DNA from: Isoetes taiwanensis
Lineage: Eukaryota; Streptophyta; Lycopodiopsida; Isoetales; Isoetaceae
Direction: 5' to 3'
Length of the DNA: 64,000 bases
NCBI GenBank assembly: GCA_021234155.1
Contig: JAJEKV010000096.1
Span: 1,560,010-1,624,009, forward strand
Positions 23,906-34,759 of this stretch are shown here, piece by piece. How positions within the stretch are numbered: position 1 is the stretch's first letter; each line of letters opens with the position of its first letter. Below the pieces are notes generated by a model. That model was not told the origin of the DNA. It was given only the letters and a program-made list of their open reading frames with translations, and ran no database searches. Made by a program: the position numbers and the translations under genes.

Positions 23906-24220
23906 TTGTCTTTGTTAAATATTATTGCATCGTACATGCAAGAGACCAAAAGAAAAAAAGAAATAAACTTAAGTAAATGATAAATGTAAACAAGAAAGAA
24001 CAAACTTAAGTATTTGATAAATGTAAGCAAGTGTCTCGATACATATAAGTCATCAACCCCTTGGCTTATTACGAGATAGGCATAGTGCATATCCCAAGTT
24101 TTTATGAAGATTTCTCCTTCAAAATATTTATAGAGGGCCAGCACTTGGCTAGTCCCCTTTGAGCCCATAAGTTCGAGTTATCTGTTGTTTATTTTCAAGG
24201 CTTTCTTCTGCAATCTCCTT

Positions 24221-24247
24221 CTATCTATCTATCTATCTATCTATCTA

Positions 24248-24333
<86 letters not shown>

Positions 24334-24334
24334 T
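24221..24334. repeat. (CTAT)n microsatellite
   Basis: About 114 bases of CTAT units have one internal interruption (CTAATC). It encodes a spurious Leu-Ser-Ile-Tyr frame. Confidence 0.98.
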
Positions 24335-24483
24335 CTTATAAACCAGTATGAATTGGTTTCCATAGCTCCTGCAAATACACGAGCGTTACAAAGTTTCTTG
24401 GGCTTATAGATTACCATAGATAACAGCAGACTTAGGGCAGATTCAAGCAAATACGACAAAGGATTTTTTAACTTCGTCGCTTC

Positions 24484-24559
24484 TCCTATGCACTAGACTT
24501 GTCTCCGTGGACGATAAAATCATATTCTATTCTATTCTATTCCTATGCACTAGACTTGT
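24484..24559 (+). mobile_element. 38-bp LINE 3' tail with 19-bp target duplication
   Basis: TCCTATGCACTAGACTTGT occurs at 24,484-24,502 and again at 24,541-24,559. Between them lie only 38 bases: CTCCGTGGACGATAAAATCA and then TATTCT repeats. These are the last bases and tail of the LINE family present at 22,424-23,905. It is an extreme 5' truncation with an intact target duplication. Confidence 0.9.
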
Positions 24560-25190
24560 TCATATCTGCACATCAAAGCACATCAAAGAGAAAAGCAGAG
24601 ATTTTTTAAACTTAATGCAACATGATCAAATTCGCTTAGCATATTTGGAGCAATATATACATGCCTAGCCTGTTATGCCCTCTAGAGGATTCTTTTCATT
24701 GAAGCAGCCATCTTATATTATTTGTTTAAGTTGGGTACATGCAGAAAATCAATGCGAAAGTACAAATCCTCAGCTATTCTATTTCTTCAAGCTTCTCTCT
24801 TCAGCACGCCCATTCCGGATTTAGAACCAGATATTTCGAGCATCTCAGCTCGCCCAAATGGCATCATTCCATCTGGAAATAGGAAACTGCATTGCCATAG
24901 CCGGCCATCAGCAGAGTATCTATTTAGGGCTCACGCCACATCTTAGGGTTCATGATTTTTTTTAGGGCTCAGGCTCACACCAGGACTTCAGGAACCTTTG
25001 GACTGATAACGAGCCACGTTCATGCCTTATTTCACAATGTGCCCCAAGCCAATTTTTGCTATCAGGGTCACGGGCCACGCTAATAACAAAAACAATTGCT
25101 TTTTTTTTTTTTTATGGCCACGCTCACATTTTTATGGCCATGCTCACAGATCTTGCTATCACTTTTGATGTTATCACACTTGCTGTTATC
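24560..25190. other. intergenic DNA, nothing recognised
   Basis: I see no coding signal before the gypsy homology begins near 25,195. A run of T residues lies near 25,100. Confidence 0.55.
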
Positions 25191-25194
25191 ATCC

Positions 25195-27073
25195 CGCCAT
25201 ATGGTCCTATCTATGGCTTGTCGCCAACAAAATTGGAGACTTTGCAGACCTATATAGAAGAGAATCTTGCGACTAGATTTATTCGACATTCTCAGTCACC
25301 CGCAGGAGCTGCCATCTTCTTTGTTTCTAGAAAGGACGGTCCTTTGCGATTGGTTGTCGATTATGGTGGCCTCCAGGGATAGGTTCCGTACGTATGAAAT
25401 TGAAAATTTCAACGTATAAACTTAAAAAAATACGTATTTTATTGTTTAAAATGTATTTCACGTATTTTTCTCTTGCCGGTTGGGGAAAAAAAATTCGCGT
25501 ATGCGAAATCTTCTAAATCACGTATGTGAAAACTTTCGCATGCGCGGTTTTAATAAAACCGCTGCACAAATTTGAAATTTGAATTTTGCTTACACGATTT
25601 CCACTGTACGCGAATTTTTTTTCGCGTATGCAAAACAGTGAAAATCGCGTACACGAAAAGGCGAAAATAAAAAAAGAATGTATACTTTATTTATTTATTC
25701 GCGTACGCAAATTATACTGTTTTGCATACACGAAACAACTTTTGCGTACGCAAAACAGTATATTCGCATATGTGAAATAGTATAATTCGTGTACGCCCTA
25801 AAAAAAAAAAAAATCCGCTTGTACGCGACAAGGCATTATTTTTTTCCGCGTACGTGAATTATACTATTTCGCATATGCAAAACATTTTTTGCATACGCGG
25901 AATAGTATAATTCACGTACACGAAAAAAATGCCTTTTCACGTACGCGTTTTTCACTGTTTCGCATACGCGCTTTAGTTCTTTTTGCGTACGCGAAAATCT
26001 TCCGACGCCAAAATTGTTTTTTGTCGTTTTTTTTACGTATTATACGAAAGATTTGTGATGTATCATACGAATAATACCTATTGCGTATAAAACGTACGGA
26101 GTATTGAACCTATCCTTGGCGACCTCAACAAGATCACTGTGCATAATCGGTACCCTCTCTCCCTGATTTCAGAATTACTTGAGCAACTACAAGATGCACG
26201 TTACTTTACCAAAATTGATCTTCGAGGTGCAAGTAATTTTATCTGTATTAGGGAAGGTGATGGGTGGAAGACAACCTTTCGAACTCGGTATGGTCATTTA
26301 GAGTATACCGTCATGCCTTTCGGCCTTACCAATGCTCCAACAGTCTTTCAACACATGGCTAACGATGTTTTTTGGGAGTTTTTGGTTCTCTTTGTGATCA
26401 TCTATCTGGATGATATTCTGGTATTTGAAGACTTTAGCGGAGGATGAAGAACAGTTCGGAAGGTCCTTTAGAAGTTGCGGGAACATGAACTTTATGTCAA
26501 GCTGGAGAAGTCTCAATTCGAGTAGGATAATGTTGAGTTTCTTGGCTATCGCATCACATCTCATGATGTTTCCATGGATCTAGAGAAGGTCAACACAGTT
26601 CTTGATTGGAAAGCACCTTTCTCGGTTAAAGATGTACAATGCTTCTTGGGCGTTGCAAATTTTTATCGCCGCTTCATAAGAACTATTCAAAGATTGTCTT
26701 GCGTTTAACACGTCTCACCAGGAAGGATGTCTCTTTTGAGTGGACAATTGAAGCAGAATCAACATTCATCACTTTGAAGGATGCCTTTACAGCAGCACAT
26801 GTTCTTGCACACTCAGATCCTTCGCGTCCCTATATTCTCGAAGCTGATGCATCAGATTTTGCTCTTGGCAGCATCTTGTCACAAGAGGAGGATGATCATG
26901 AGCTGCACTCGATCGCCTATAATTCTCAAAAGTTCCAAGCTGTTGAGATCAACTATCCTATTTACGATAAGGAACTTTTGACAATCGTTGACTCTTTTCA
27001 GGAGTGGCGATGATTTCTTGAAGGTTCTCCTCATAAGATGACTGTGTATATGGACCATCGCAACTTGATATCA
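25195..27073 (+). pseudogene. G1-plus chromovirus: RT and RNase H part
   Basis: This is the 5'-truncated left part of a Ty3/gypsy element. RT entry [17 protein letters not shown] starts near 25,197 and is interrupted in the DYxGL motif by a foldback element (25,374-26,117). It resumes with [18 protein letters not shown], then [15 protein letters not shown] and the catalytic IYLDDILVF near 26,400. A stop follows, and a shifted frame carries RNase H (ADASDFALGSILSQ, YPIYDKELLTIVDSF). It stops in VYMDHRNL at 27,066, exactly where the minus-strand relative begins. Its right part resumes near 43,587. Gag, protease and 5' LTR are absent. Confidence 0.88.
25374..26117. mobile_element. 744-bp Mutator-like foldback element made of CGTACG motifs
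   Basis: The element interrupts the G1-plus RT. Its ends CAGGGATAGGTTC and GAACCTATCCTT are inverted repeats. Flanking sequences GGTGGCCTC (25,365-25,373) and GGCGACCTC (26,118-26,126) look like a 9-bp target duplication with two later changes, the length typical of Mutator-like elements. The interior has no gene. It consists of roughly 25 variants of a short near-palindrome of the type TTCGCGTACGCGAAA in both orientations, with A/T spacers, so the whole can fold back in many registers. Confidence 0.8.
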
Positions 27074-27405
27074 TGAACCTATACAAAAACAAAGAAAATA
27101 AGTGAAAAAACGCAAGAATACAGAAAAAGTATGCAAGATCGGCAAATAATCTAATATATGAACAGGAAGGCAAGCAGGAACACGAGACAGATGCCTAGAA
27201 AACTCAAGACTGGCATTGAACCGAAATGGTTCGATAAGAAGAAGATGCCTCCTTATATATCTAGGCCAACAGTCAGGATCACGCCACTCCAATGGATGAG
27301 ATCATGCCAAGTGTCGCACATGCATGTAGGTTCTAGAATATTCTAGAACCTCCTGGAAATGGCACCACATATAAGAAAGGCAGAGGGAATGTCTTTAACA
27401 AATAT

Positions 27406-27462
27406 TGGTAGTGCACTTGGGAAAGGTGTGTGACTCGCAACCTAGTTGCGAGTTCAAATCCT
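27406..27462 (+). promoter_or_regulatory. tRNA-like Pol III A and B boxes inside an LTR (antisense)
   Basis: On the plus strand, antisense to the element, TGGTAGTGCACTTGG (27,406-27,420) resembles an A box. GAGTTCAAATCCT (27,450-27,462) resembles a B box. Spacing and an intervening GACTCGCAACC/GTTGCGAG arm look tRNA-like. The same arrangement recurs at 43,469-43,528 and, weaker in the B box, at 45,941-46,000. Confidence 0.5.
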
Positions 27463-27489
27463 GTCTTGTGTAACTACCCTTTTGCATCC

Positions 27490-27548
27490 ATGTGACGACC
27501 ATCTTTTGTACATATTCATATGATACGAATATCCCTATGGTCGTCACA
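27490..27548. repeat. terminal palindrome at LTR start
   Basis: TGTGACGACCAT at 27,491-27,502 is mirrored by ATGGTCGTCACA at 27,537-27,548. The LTR terminus can therefore form a 12-bp stem with a 34-base loop. Confidence 0.85.
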
Positions 27549-27684
27549 CTATTCCCCTCCTACGACGGCGACGAGTCCTCGGAGCTGGGGCTGGAGTACT
27601 CAAACTTGTCTTATCGGGGTAGCGTCGATGAAACTCCGTAATTTTATCAGGAGCATTAGTCAGATTCTCGGCAGCTAGGTTCTA

Positions 27685-28643
27685 TCACTTGGTGAGTAAC
27701 CTTTCCAATTGACAAAAATAATACAATTGCCGACGAAGAAACTTGGAGTCTAGAATCTCTCGAACCTCGAACTCCTCATGATCATCAATTTCCACGGGTG
27801 ATGGAACGCGATTCGGGAAAGTATTAATTGTGTAGGGCTCCAATAGAGAAACATGAAATACTGGATGGAGCCGAATAGCTGGAGGGAGCTCGAGTCGAAA
27901 TGCCACATTGCTGATCTGAGCCGTGATCCGGTGGCCAAGGCGATGATAGTCAAGCTTGTTGCAGGGATATGAGGTAGGGAGGTCCTTATGAAGAAGCCAG
28001 ACAAGGTCACCAACGTGAAATTTAGGAGCTTCCTGCCGATGCAAATCGGAATAATACCGATAGCATTCCTGTGCTCGGTGAAGATGATGTTGAAAATCTG
28101 ATTGAAGAGCCTAGAGTTTCTCAAGTCGAGACTCGGCACTAGGATTGACAGAGTCACCGCCAATGACACTAAGGGACCAATGAGGATGCTGACCAAAGTT
28201 CAGAAAATGGGGTCTGGCCAGTGGAAGCATGTACTGAGTTATTATAGACAAACTCAGCTAATGGAAAATAATCGGCTTAATCATCCTGCTAATAACTGAT
28301 AAAGAACCTTAAATATTGCTCCAGATTTTGATTAGTGCGCTCTGCCTACCCATTACTTTCTGGATGATGATCAGATGTCAGTGAGCGGTCAATATACAAT
28401 AAATCCAACTGCGGTCCACGATCGCTGACGATAGTATCGGGCAAGCCATGAAATCTGACTACTTCACGAAGAAGAAGATCCGTTGTTCCTTCACTGATGA
28501 TGGTGATATTGCAGGGAACAAAATGAGCCATCTTAGAGAAACGATCAACGACAACCATGATGGCATCATAACCCTGAGAGAGTGGCAGCTCAAGAATAAA
28601 GTCTATAGAAATGCTCTTCCAAGGTCCACCTGGTACTGACAGT
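27685..28643 (-). pseudogene. G1-minus integrase C-terminus and chromodomain remnant
   Basis: Read on the minus strand: integrase core VVVDRFSKMAHFVPC and VSDRGPQ (28,346-28,558). After broken frames comes the GPY-type region (PCNKLDYHRLG, RLHPVFHVSLLEPY) and a chromodomain start (EFEVREILDSKF, 27,685-28,044). The core catalytic Glu region is decayed. The frame is cut at 28,643 by insertion of the 12.1-kb element and continues at 40,745. Confidence 0.85.
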
Positions 28644-30074
28644 TGTGACGTCCCCTACTCATATACGGTGCACTCACCGTACACAAACAGGAGTTCATCC
28701 TCCATACCAGCTTCATGCCAATATAGGGCCCTCCACGTATCACTGCAACCTTGAAGTGTTCCAGTGGGAAGAATGAAGGGGTCATTTACCCTGTCTCCCT
28801 CAGGGCCTACCTAGCTGCGGAAGCGTAATATACATGTCAGTAGCACATACATCAATAACATATGACCACCTCGAGGGATGGCTCATCACATATCTGCATA
28901 GACAAAGATCAGTACATCACATAAGGGAATTCTACCGAGGCTCAGACACAGGGGTGGACTGACAAGCTTGGGTCTCCAGAGGTCAAACAGACAGAGTGCA
29001 ATAACAGTGGAGTTGACTGGCAAAGGAACATGGCAATTGGGTAGTCTGCTCCATCCGCCCCTCCTGTGCACACTTTGCAGAGTAGGTTGACAAGTCTTGG
29101 GACTGGACTGTAGCCCGCCGGATGCATAGCCAAAGGGGCTATTCTTGGGTTGCATCTCCCCAGTTCCGATGGGGCAGGTAGGGATTTCTCCCACCAGAGG
29201 CTAGCATGCTGATTCAAGGCGACTAGAGGGCCACTGCCCATACTCGACTGAACTCCATGGAAGGTGTACACCACCCCAAGAGTGTCGAACCCATGTAAAA
29301 GCTCGCACGCAGTGGCAGTGCATTAGATCTGGTGCGCTGTAGTCCCCAGAGGGACAATTCATGAATCAGGACATGAGCCTCCTTGTAAGCCAGTCTGGTC
29401 CCTCCACCCACAACCAGGTTTGGTTCTTGTACACAGGCCGAAATTTAGTAGTGCACTAAAGAGGACTAGTTAGGAGCATCAACTACTTGGCTGTAGGCCT
29501 CTACCTCCCTTCCCAATACAATGAGTCCACAGAGATCATTAATACATTCATATCATCGAAGAACTAAAGAATAATATCTAATCTACATCACAGAAGTTAG
29601 GTTCTTTAGTTATGGCTTGCGGAAGTCATGGTTAGTTATGGTTATAGAAGTCATTCCATGTCTGGGAGGCGGATTAGACTATTGGATTGACGAAATACCT
29701 GATCCCTGGCTTGCTCCTCCTGCTCTGAATGCTTCCATGTCGCTGTCTTGCTTGAAGATGCGGTCGGAAAGGGAAGCTGACGAGCTAGGCTGCTCAGACA
29801 GATCTCGGGAGTCGAGATTGACTCTTGAAGCGTGCGAAACGGAGCTCGGAAGGGCTGTGGACGGAAATGGAAAGTTATGGTTGCCTTACTAGGCTAACAG
29901 TTAGGGTTAGGGTTTCCAACGACCCTTGAGATGCCCACTTATCATTTAGTGGGTTAAAGTGTACACATTCATAATGTGCACACACTTGCAAGTCCGTCAC
30001 TTGGAATGGCGAGTACGCGTGACGGTGCAGTACGGTATATGTCTTGGGACCGTATATTGTACTGGAACGTCACA
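28644..30074 (-). repeat. 3' LTR of the 12.1-kb element
   Basis: 1,431 bp, bounded by TGTGACGTCCCC and GAACGTCACA. Just outside at 30,075-30,090 lies the complement of a polypurine tract (read on minus: GGTGGGGAGAA). Confidence 0.92.
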
Positions 30075-30910
30075 TTCTCCCCACCTTGAAATGATGTTGT
30101 CCGCAGCATCGTTGGTCTCCCCACCTTGGGATCTTCCTAACCTGCAATCAACTTGATGTATACAATATATTACTATTATGCTTACGCAATTGTTAGGATT
30201 ACCTTAAAGTAATATTTTTAAAACATTATTACGTCATTGCATTATCCAATAACTTATCACTTCGTAACTTCATTAAAACAAGGTACTTATTAGTCTTACT
30301 TATCACAACATTTAGTTTATCGAAATTTAACAGTTTCATATACAATTTATCCTTGAAGGTACTCTTCATTCCTTGCAATACACTCCAACAAAATTTGTGT
30401 TGCAAGTCTTCGTAGCTCGACCTCCTTGCCCTCCGGAGTGCTCTATTGGCCTGCAGGTCGACACTACGTTAGTACCATTATTAATTATTAATAAAATTAT
30501 GGTTATAAGGGGACCACCCATCTAATTAACTAAATGAATGCATGACTAATCTCCCGGTCGTGGCCGTGGAGACAACGCCCTATAATGCCTAGGATGACAC
30601 TCATGCCTACACCTTTAGTTGCCTTGGGCGTGAAGGTGGCGTCCTTCCCGTAGGCATTGACTAGAGGTGCTTTCCTATCAATGCATTCCTCAATGGCCTC
30701 TTATATCTCGAGATCATTTACTTTTGTGAGACAGAAGTAGACTTTTTAATCTACTTTACAACTAATCCAATCAGAACCGCAGTCATGCCTACAATGACAT
30801 TACACCACGTCTTAGAGATCACCGTAGTGGTCCCATCATCGGTAACAACGCATGCAACCCATACTTAGCATAGGCTGCATGCGTAGATTAATCTTAACTA
30901 CACATGAAAT
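30075..30910. other. non-coding 3' leader between chromodomain and LTR
   Basis: About 840 bp without an open frame separate the pol stop from the 3' LTR. No further element or RNA was recognised in it. Confidence 0.6.
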
Positions 30911-30914
30911 TAAT

Positions 30915-31285
30915 CTAAGCATCAATCGACATGCCTGAGCTAATTTCTTCGGAGATGACCTTGCCGTCCCATTGCTCCATGAACTCTAGGTACTGCCTTA
31001 TGTGGTCCTGCTTAAATACCCACGTCGCGTCTTCCACCGGCAAGTGTTTCCACTTGACCAAATATTGGAGAAACTCTGATCTCCTTGTTTTCTTGATTGC
31101 TTTATCAAGGATCAAGTCTGGGACTATCTCTAGCTGCTCTTCTATCATTTTCTACAATGTTGGTGTGTCCAAGACTTCTTCTGGGTTTGGAATATGCTTC
31201 TTCAACAAACTCACGTGGAAGACCTTATGAATTTTCAGGTGTGTTGGCAGGTCTAACTTGTAGGATTGATTACCTACTCTCTTGA
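30915..31285 (-). pseudogene. integrase tail and chromodomain of the 12.1-kb element
   Basis: On the minus strand the GPY-type tail (KLAPRWAGPFRIVKRVG, LKIHKVFHVSLLKKH) leads into a chromodomain, SEFLQYLVKWKHLPVEDATW at 31,060-31,000. The chromodomain shows the aromatic/WK core (YLVKWK...TWV). Such domains guide chromovirus integration to methylated H3 in heterochromatin. A stop/frame change separates it from the integrase core. Confidence 0.85.
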
Positions 31286-32005
31286 CTATTCTGAAGGGAC
31301 CAGCCCACCTTGGAGCGAGCTTCTTACAATTTCCGATGCGGAGCTTCGCATCACTTTGATCTTGAGCCAAACGTTGTCGCCAACTTGGAACTCTCTGACT
31401 GTTCGGTGCTTGTCGGCGACGCTCTTTTGCCGACTCCTTGCTGCAAAAAGATATCCTCGGACCTCTTCTACCAGCTGCTGCATGTCGGCCAACATTTGCT
31501 GCGAAACCTCTACCTTTGACACGGGATTGTGCCAAGTGTCTGGGGTTAGACATTGGTAGCCATAGTTGATCATGAACGGCGACATCTGGGATGATTTCTG
31601 CTTGGTGCTATTATAAGCGAATTCAACCAAGTCAATAAACTCTTCCCACATACTCTGCTTATTCCAGACATAGTTTCGTAGCATATCTTCCAAAATTCTG
31701 TTGGTCCGTTCTGTTTGCCCATCCATCTGAGGATGATAGGCCATGCTCATGGACAGCTTCGTCTGAATCGTCGCAAAAAGATCCTGCCAAAAGGCACTCA
31801 TGAACTTCGGGTCTCTGTCGGAGATGATTTCCCTCGGCATGCCATGGAGCCTGAAGATTTCCTTGGTGAAGAGCTTCGCTGTGTCCACGGCTGTGTCGGT
31901 GGTCCTGCAAGGCACGAAATGTGCCATCTTCGACAACTTGTCGACCACAACCATCAAGGCATCTTTCCCTCTTACTGTCCTCGGGAGCCCTGTTATGAAG
32001 TCCAT
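31286..32005 (-). CDS. integrase core of the 12.1-kb element
   Basis: A 239-codon minus frame has the DDE triad: D in MDFITGLP, D in IISDRDPKF, E in MDGQTERTNR. It continues into QVGDNVWLKIK. The HHCC zinc region ([20 protein letters not shown]) is at the end of the adjacent upstream frame, with a break near 32,010-32,060. The core itself is open and keeps all catalytic residues. Confidence 0.9.
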   Translation of the reverse strand: MDFITGLPRTVRGKDALMVVVDKLSKMAHFVPCRTTDTAVDTAKLFTKEIFRLHGMPREIISDRDPKFMSAFWQDLFATIQTKLSMSMAYHPQMDGQTERTNRILEDMLRNYVWNKQSMWEEFIDLVEFAYNSTKQKSSQMSPFMINYGYQCLTPDTWHNPVSKVEVSQQMLADMQQLVEEVRGYLFAARSRQKSVADKHRTVREFQVGDNVWLKIKVMRSSASEIVRSSLQGGLVPSE

Positions 32006-32061
32006 ACTGATGACTTAGCGTTCGGCACCGCTAATAGTTCCAATGCCCCTGGAATTCGAAA

Positions 32062-33342
32062 CTACTCTGTCTTCGTCTGCTGACACAGCTGACACTCTTT
32101 GATGTAGCGAGCTATCTGCTTCTTCATCCCTGGCCAATAATAACTGCTTCGGATTTTGAAGTATGTCTTCATAAATCCTGCATGGCCTGCTATTGGGCTG
32201 TTGTGGGTGTCGTGGAGAATCAGCTTCCTCACTCCTGATGACTCGGGCACACAAAACTTATTCTTGTGGTATAAGAGGTTACCTTCCTTCTTAAAATTCT
32301 TGAAGGCCTCCCTCTCCTTATCTGTTCTTGCTTCTTTGCACAAGCTTGCCCACATTTCCTTGAAGTTTGCATCTGTCGGCAAGGTTTCTTCAATCTTCCT
32401 TTCGAAGTCGCTGGTGAGCGTGGAGATTGCATTGCAATGGACTCTTGTTGTCAGGGGGTGCCTTGAAAGTGCATCTGCTACCACATTGAGCTTTCCCGGC
32501 TTATAAACTATGTCGAAGTCGTATTCCTCGAGGAACTCCATCCACCTTCTTTGCCTCAGGTTGAGATGTAGTTGCGTGAACACGTATTGGCGACTCTGAT
32601 GATTTGTGTCAAGTTGGAACTTCCTTCCCAACAGGTAGTGCCTCCAAATCCTTAATGCCCTGACAACTGCAAGCAACTCTTGATCATGAGTCGGGTAGCG
32701 TGTTTCAGCGTCGTTCATTTTCCGCGAATCATAAGCTACAACTCGCTCTTCTGGCATCAGCACTGCGCTTGTAGCAATTTTGCTTGCATCTGTCGCTACA
32801 AGCTTGTCCTTCTCGGGGTCTGGCAAGGTTAGGACGGGGGCGGTTGCCAAAGCTTCCTTCAACAAGTCGAATCCCGCTTGGGCTTTCTTCTGCCAGTGCT
32901 CTGCCCAATCTTTTACCTTTTCCGCCCTTGTCAAATCTGTTAACGGGGCTGCTATCTTTGCAAAGTTCTTCACGAACTTCCTATAGTATCCTGCTAGGCC
33001 GAGAAAGGTTCTGACCTCATGGATGTTCTTTGGCGCCGGCCATTGTATCACTGCTTCGATCTTGGCAGGGTCTGTTGAAATTCCCTCTGCTGAAATTACG
33101 TGCCCCAGATAGTCTACTCTCTCCGTTGCGAAGTGACACTTTGACAACTTTGCGTACAACTGGTGCCTTCTGAGCTTCTCGAGCACTTTCCTGAGGTGTT
33201 GTACATGTTCTTCCAGGGATTTGCTGTATACTAGAATGTCGTCAAAGAATACTATGACGAAAGCGTCTAGGAATTCCCTGAAGATGTCGTTCATAAGTCT
33301 CATGAACGTTGCTGGGGCGTTTGACAAACCAAAGGGCATCAT
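32062..33342 (-). CDS. RT, RNase H and integrase zinc domain of the 12.1-kb element
   Basis: A 426-codon minus frame starts in RT block 4 ([20 protein letters not shown]) and contains the catalytic [14 protein letters not shown]. The thumb ([15 protein letters not shown]) and RNase H follow: [26 protein letters not shown] and ADALSRH. It ends in the integrase HHCC finger. In the RNase H the usual TDH of the HxSL region reads [10 protein letters not shown], a drift from the usual TDHxSL. One stop at 33,349-33,351 separates it from the RT fingers. Confidence 0.93.
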   Translation of the reverse strand: MMPFGLSNAPATFMRLMNDIFREFLDAFVIVFFDDILVYSKSLEEHVQHLRKVLEKLRRHQLYAKLSKCHFATERVDYLGHVISAEGISTDPAKIEAVIQWPAPKNIHEVRTFLGLAGYYRKFVKNFAKIAAPLTDLTRAEKVKDWAEHWQKKAQAGFDLLKEALATAPVLTLPDPEKDKLVATDASKIATSAVLMPEERVVAYDSRKMNDAETRYPTHDQELLAVVRALRIWRHYLLGRKFQLDTNHQSRQYVFTQLHLNLRQRRWMEFLEEYDFDIVYKPGKLNVVADALSRHPLTTRVHCNAISTLTSDFERKIEETLPTDANFKEMWASLCKEARTDKEREAFKNFKKEGNLLYHKNKFCVPESSGVRKLILHDTHNSPIAGHAGFMKTYFKIRSSYYWPGMKKQIARYIKECQLCQQTKTE

Positions 33343-33351
33343 GGTGAACTC

Positions 33352-33957
33352 TTAATGCCCATATTTGGTCCTGAATGCTGTTTTGTGGACGTCTTCCTCC
33401 TTGATCCTGATTTGATGGTAACCTGACCTCAAGTCTATCTTGGAGAATAGCTTTGCGCCTTGGAGTTGATCCATCAGGTCGTCCGATCTTGGGAGTGCAT
33501 ATTTGTTCTTGATGGTGTGCTTGTTTAGCTGCCTATAATCTATGCACATCCTCAAGCTACCATCCTCTTCTTCACAAAAAGGATGGGTGCCCCAAATGGC
33601 GAGACGCTAGGTTTGATGAATCCTAGGTCGAGCAACTCCTGCAATTGCTTCTTCAACTCGACTAGTTCTTGCGTCGTCATCCTGTATGGCGCTTTGCTTG
33701 TTGGCTTTGTCCCTGGTTCGAGTGCTATCTCACACGACTCCCCTGTAAGGAGGAAGTTTCTTGATCTCGTCTAGAAAGAGATCATGGAACTCCTTTACCA
33801 ACTTAGCTATCTGTTTTGGTAGCTTGTTGAGCACCTTGTCTTCCTCGCTTTCTTCTAATTCGGGCTCTTCCATCTGAAGCTTGAAGACATAGGCTACCTG
33901 CTCGCTCCCTATGCACTTGAGCAGCCGCTTACTAGACATACATTGCATGATAGGCAC
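33352..33957 (-). pseudogene. RT N-terminal part and linker of the 12.1-kb element
   Basis: Two minus frames: linker ending [15 protein letters not shown] (33,730-33,957) and RT fingers/palm [19 protein letters not shown] with [16 protein letters not shown] (33,352-33,555). Frame breaks near 33,560-33,730 and a stop at about 33,350 interrupt an otherwise readable RT. Confidence 0.88.
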
Positions 33958-33964
33958 AACTTCC

Positions 33965-34759
33965 TTACCTGCAATCTCTACGATTTTGCCCGTTGGGCGC
34001 CGTCAAGGTCACTTTGCGGTTTCCACAGTCGATGATGGCCTTTGCTGGGCCGAGGTACTCCATGCCAATAATCAGATCGTACTTTCCTATGTTCATCACC
34101 TCGGCTCCCATGGGGATGTTGATTCCTGGCAAGTCGATATCAAAGTTTATTCTTTTCCCGGCCGTGTGTCTTACTGCCCCACTTGCTAATACCATGGGTC
34201 TCGGTTTTGACTTCAGCGACTTAAGCTTCAACATCTCGACCATTCTTGGGGATGCAAAATTGTGGGTGCTCCCCGTATCTATTAGTACTATAAAGGACTT
34301 GACTTTGACCTTCCCTACTGTGGATATTACCTGATACTGATTTTCTGCCTTGTCTGAATCTATGGCGGCAAAGATGTGACAGTCACCCTGTATGAAATCG
34401 CGAGCTTCCCCGCCGTCGTCATCAGAGGGAGTTTCCCATCTGCCCATCTCTGCTAACGCCGCATTCATGACGAAAGGGCAGTCTATCCTGTGGCCCGGTT
34501 GGAAGCACCTGAAGCAGAGTTGCTTCTCGATGCACTCTTGCCTCTTTTCTTTAGGTATTGCCTGCAAAAAGGACCGCTTAAATGCCTTTGAAAACTTCCG
34601 AAACCTGCAGCTGTCTCGGCTTAGCTTATGCGACTGCATATCCTTTCCGCCATATACGAGCTGCCCCTTTGAGGTTGGCTGTTGCCACCCTACCCTTCGG
34701 TAGGAACAACCCAAGTTAAGAAATTTCTCCAGGATAACCCATCCTACCGGCAATTTCAA
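33965..34759 (-). CDS. nucleocapsid zinc knuckle and aspartic protease
   Basis: A 264-codon minus frame. The zinc knuckle CFRCFQPGHRIDC is CX2CX4HX3C, one residue shorter than the standard CX2CX4HX4C. The protease active site is VLIDTGSTHNFASPR, with the flap/second half MGAEVMNIGKYDLIIGMEYL. Capsid sequence expected upstream is not visible; the homology stops near 34,760, where a differently organised block begins. Confidence 0.88.
   Translation of the reverse strand: MKLPVGWVILEKFLNLGCSYRRVGWQQPTSKGQLVYGGKDMQSHKLSRDSCRFRKFSKAFKRSFLQAIPKEKRQECIEKQLCFRCFQPGHRIDCPFVMNAALAEMGRWETPSDDDGGEARDFIQGDCHIFAAIDSDKAENQYQVISTVGKVKVKSFIVLIDTGSTHNFASPRMVEMLKLKSLKSKPRPMVLASGAVRHTAGKRINFDIDLPGINIPMGAEVMNIGKYDLIIGMEYLGPAKAIIDCGNRKVTLTAPNGQNRRDCR

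Larger units (their letters stand above)
27074..27548 (-). repeat. G1-minus 3' LTR
   Basis: Read on the minus strand it starts TGTGACGACCATAGGGATAT at 27,548 and ends TATAGGTTCA at 27,074 (TG...CA, 475 bp). A purine-rich tract (AGGAGGGGAATAG) lies just outside at 27,549-27,563. TATATATAAGGAGGC near 27,250-27,265 would be its TATA box. Two relatives lie at 43,228-43,587 and 45,589-46,051. Confidence 0.85.

Noticed and set aside
24185-24409. 74-codon ORF of Leu-Ser-Ile-Tyr repeats
   Set aside because: It is only the translation of the CTAT microsatellite.
27405-27472. Genuine tRNA gene
   Set aside because: The box-like sequences are there but no full cloverleaf with acceptor stem is convincing, and it lies inside an LTR. 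Kept only as a tRNA-like promoter.
28886-29274. Open frames conserved in both LTRs of the 12.1-kb element (also 39,471-39,883)
   Set aside because: The conservation is explained by LTR duplication. No family resemblance and no selection evidence can be read from two linked copies.
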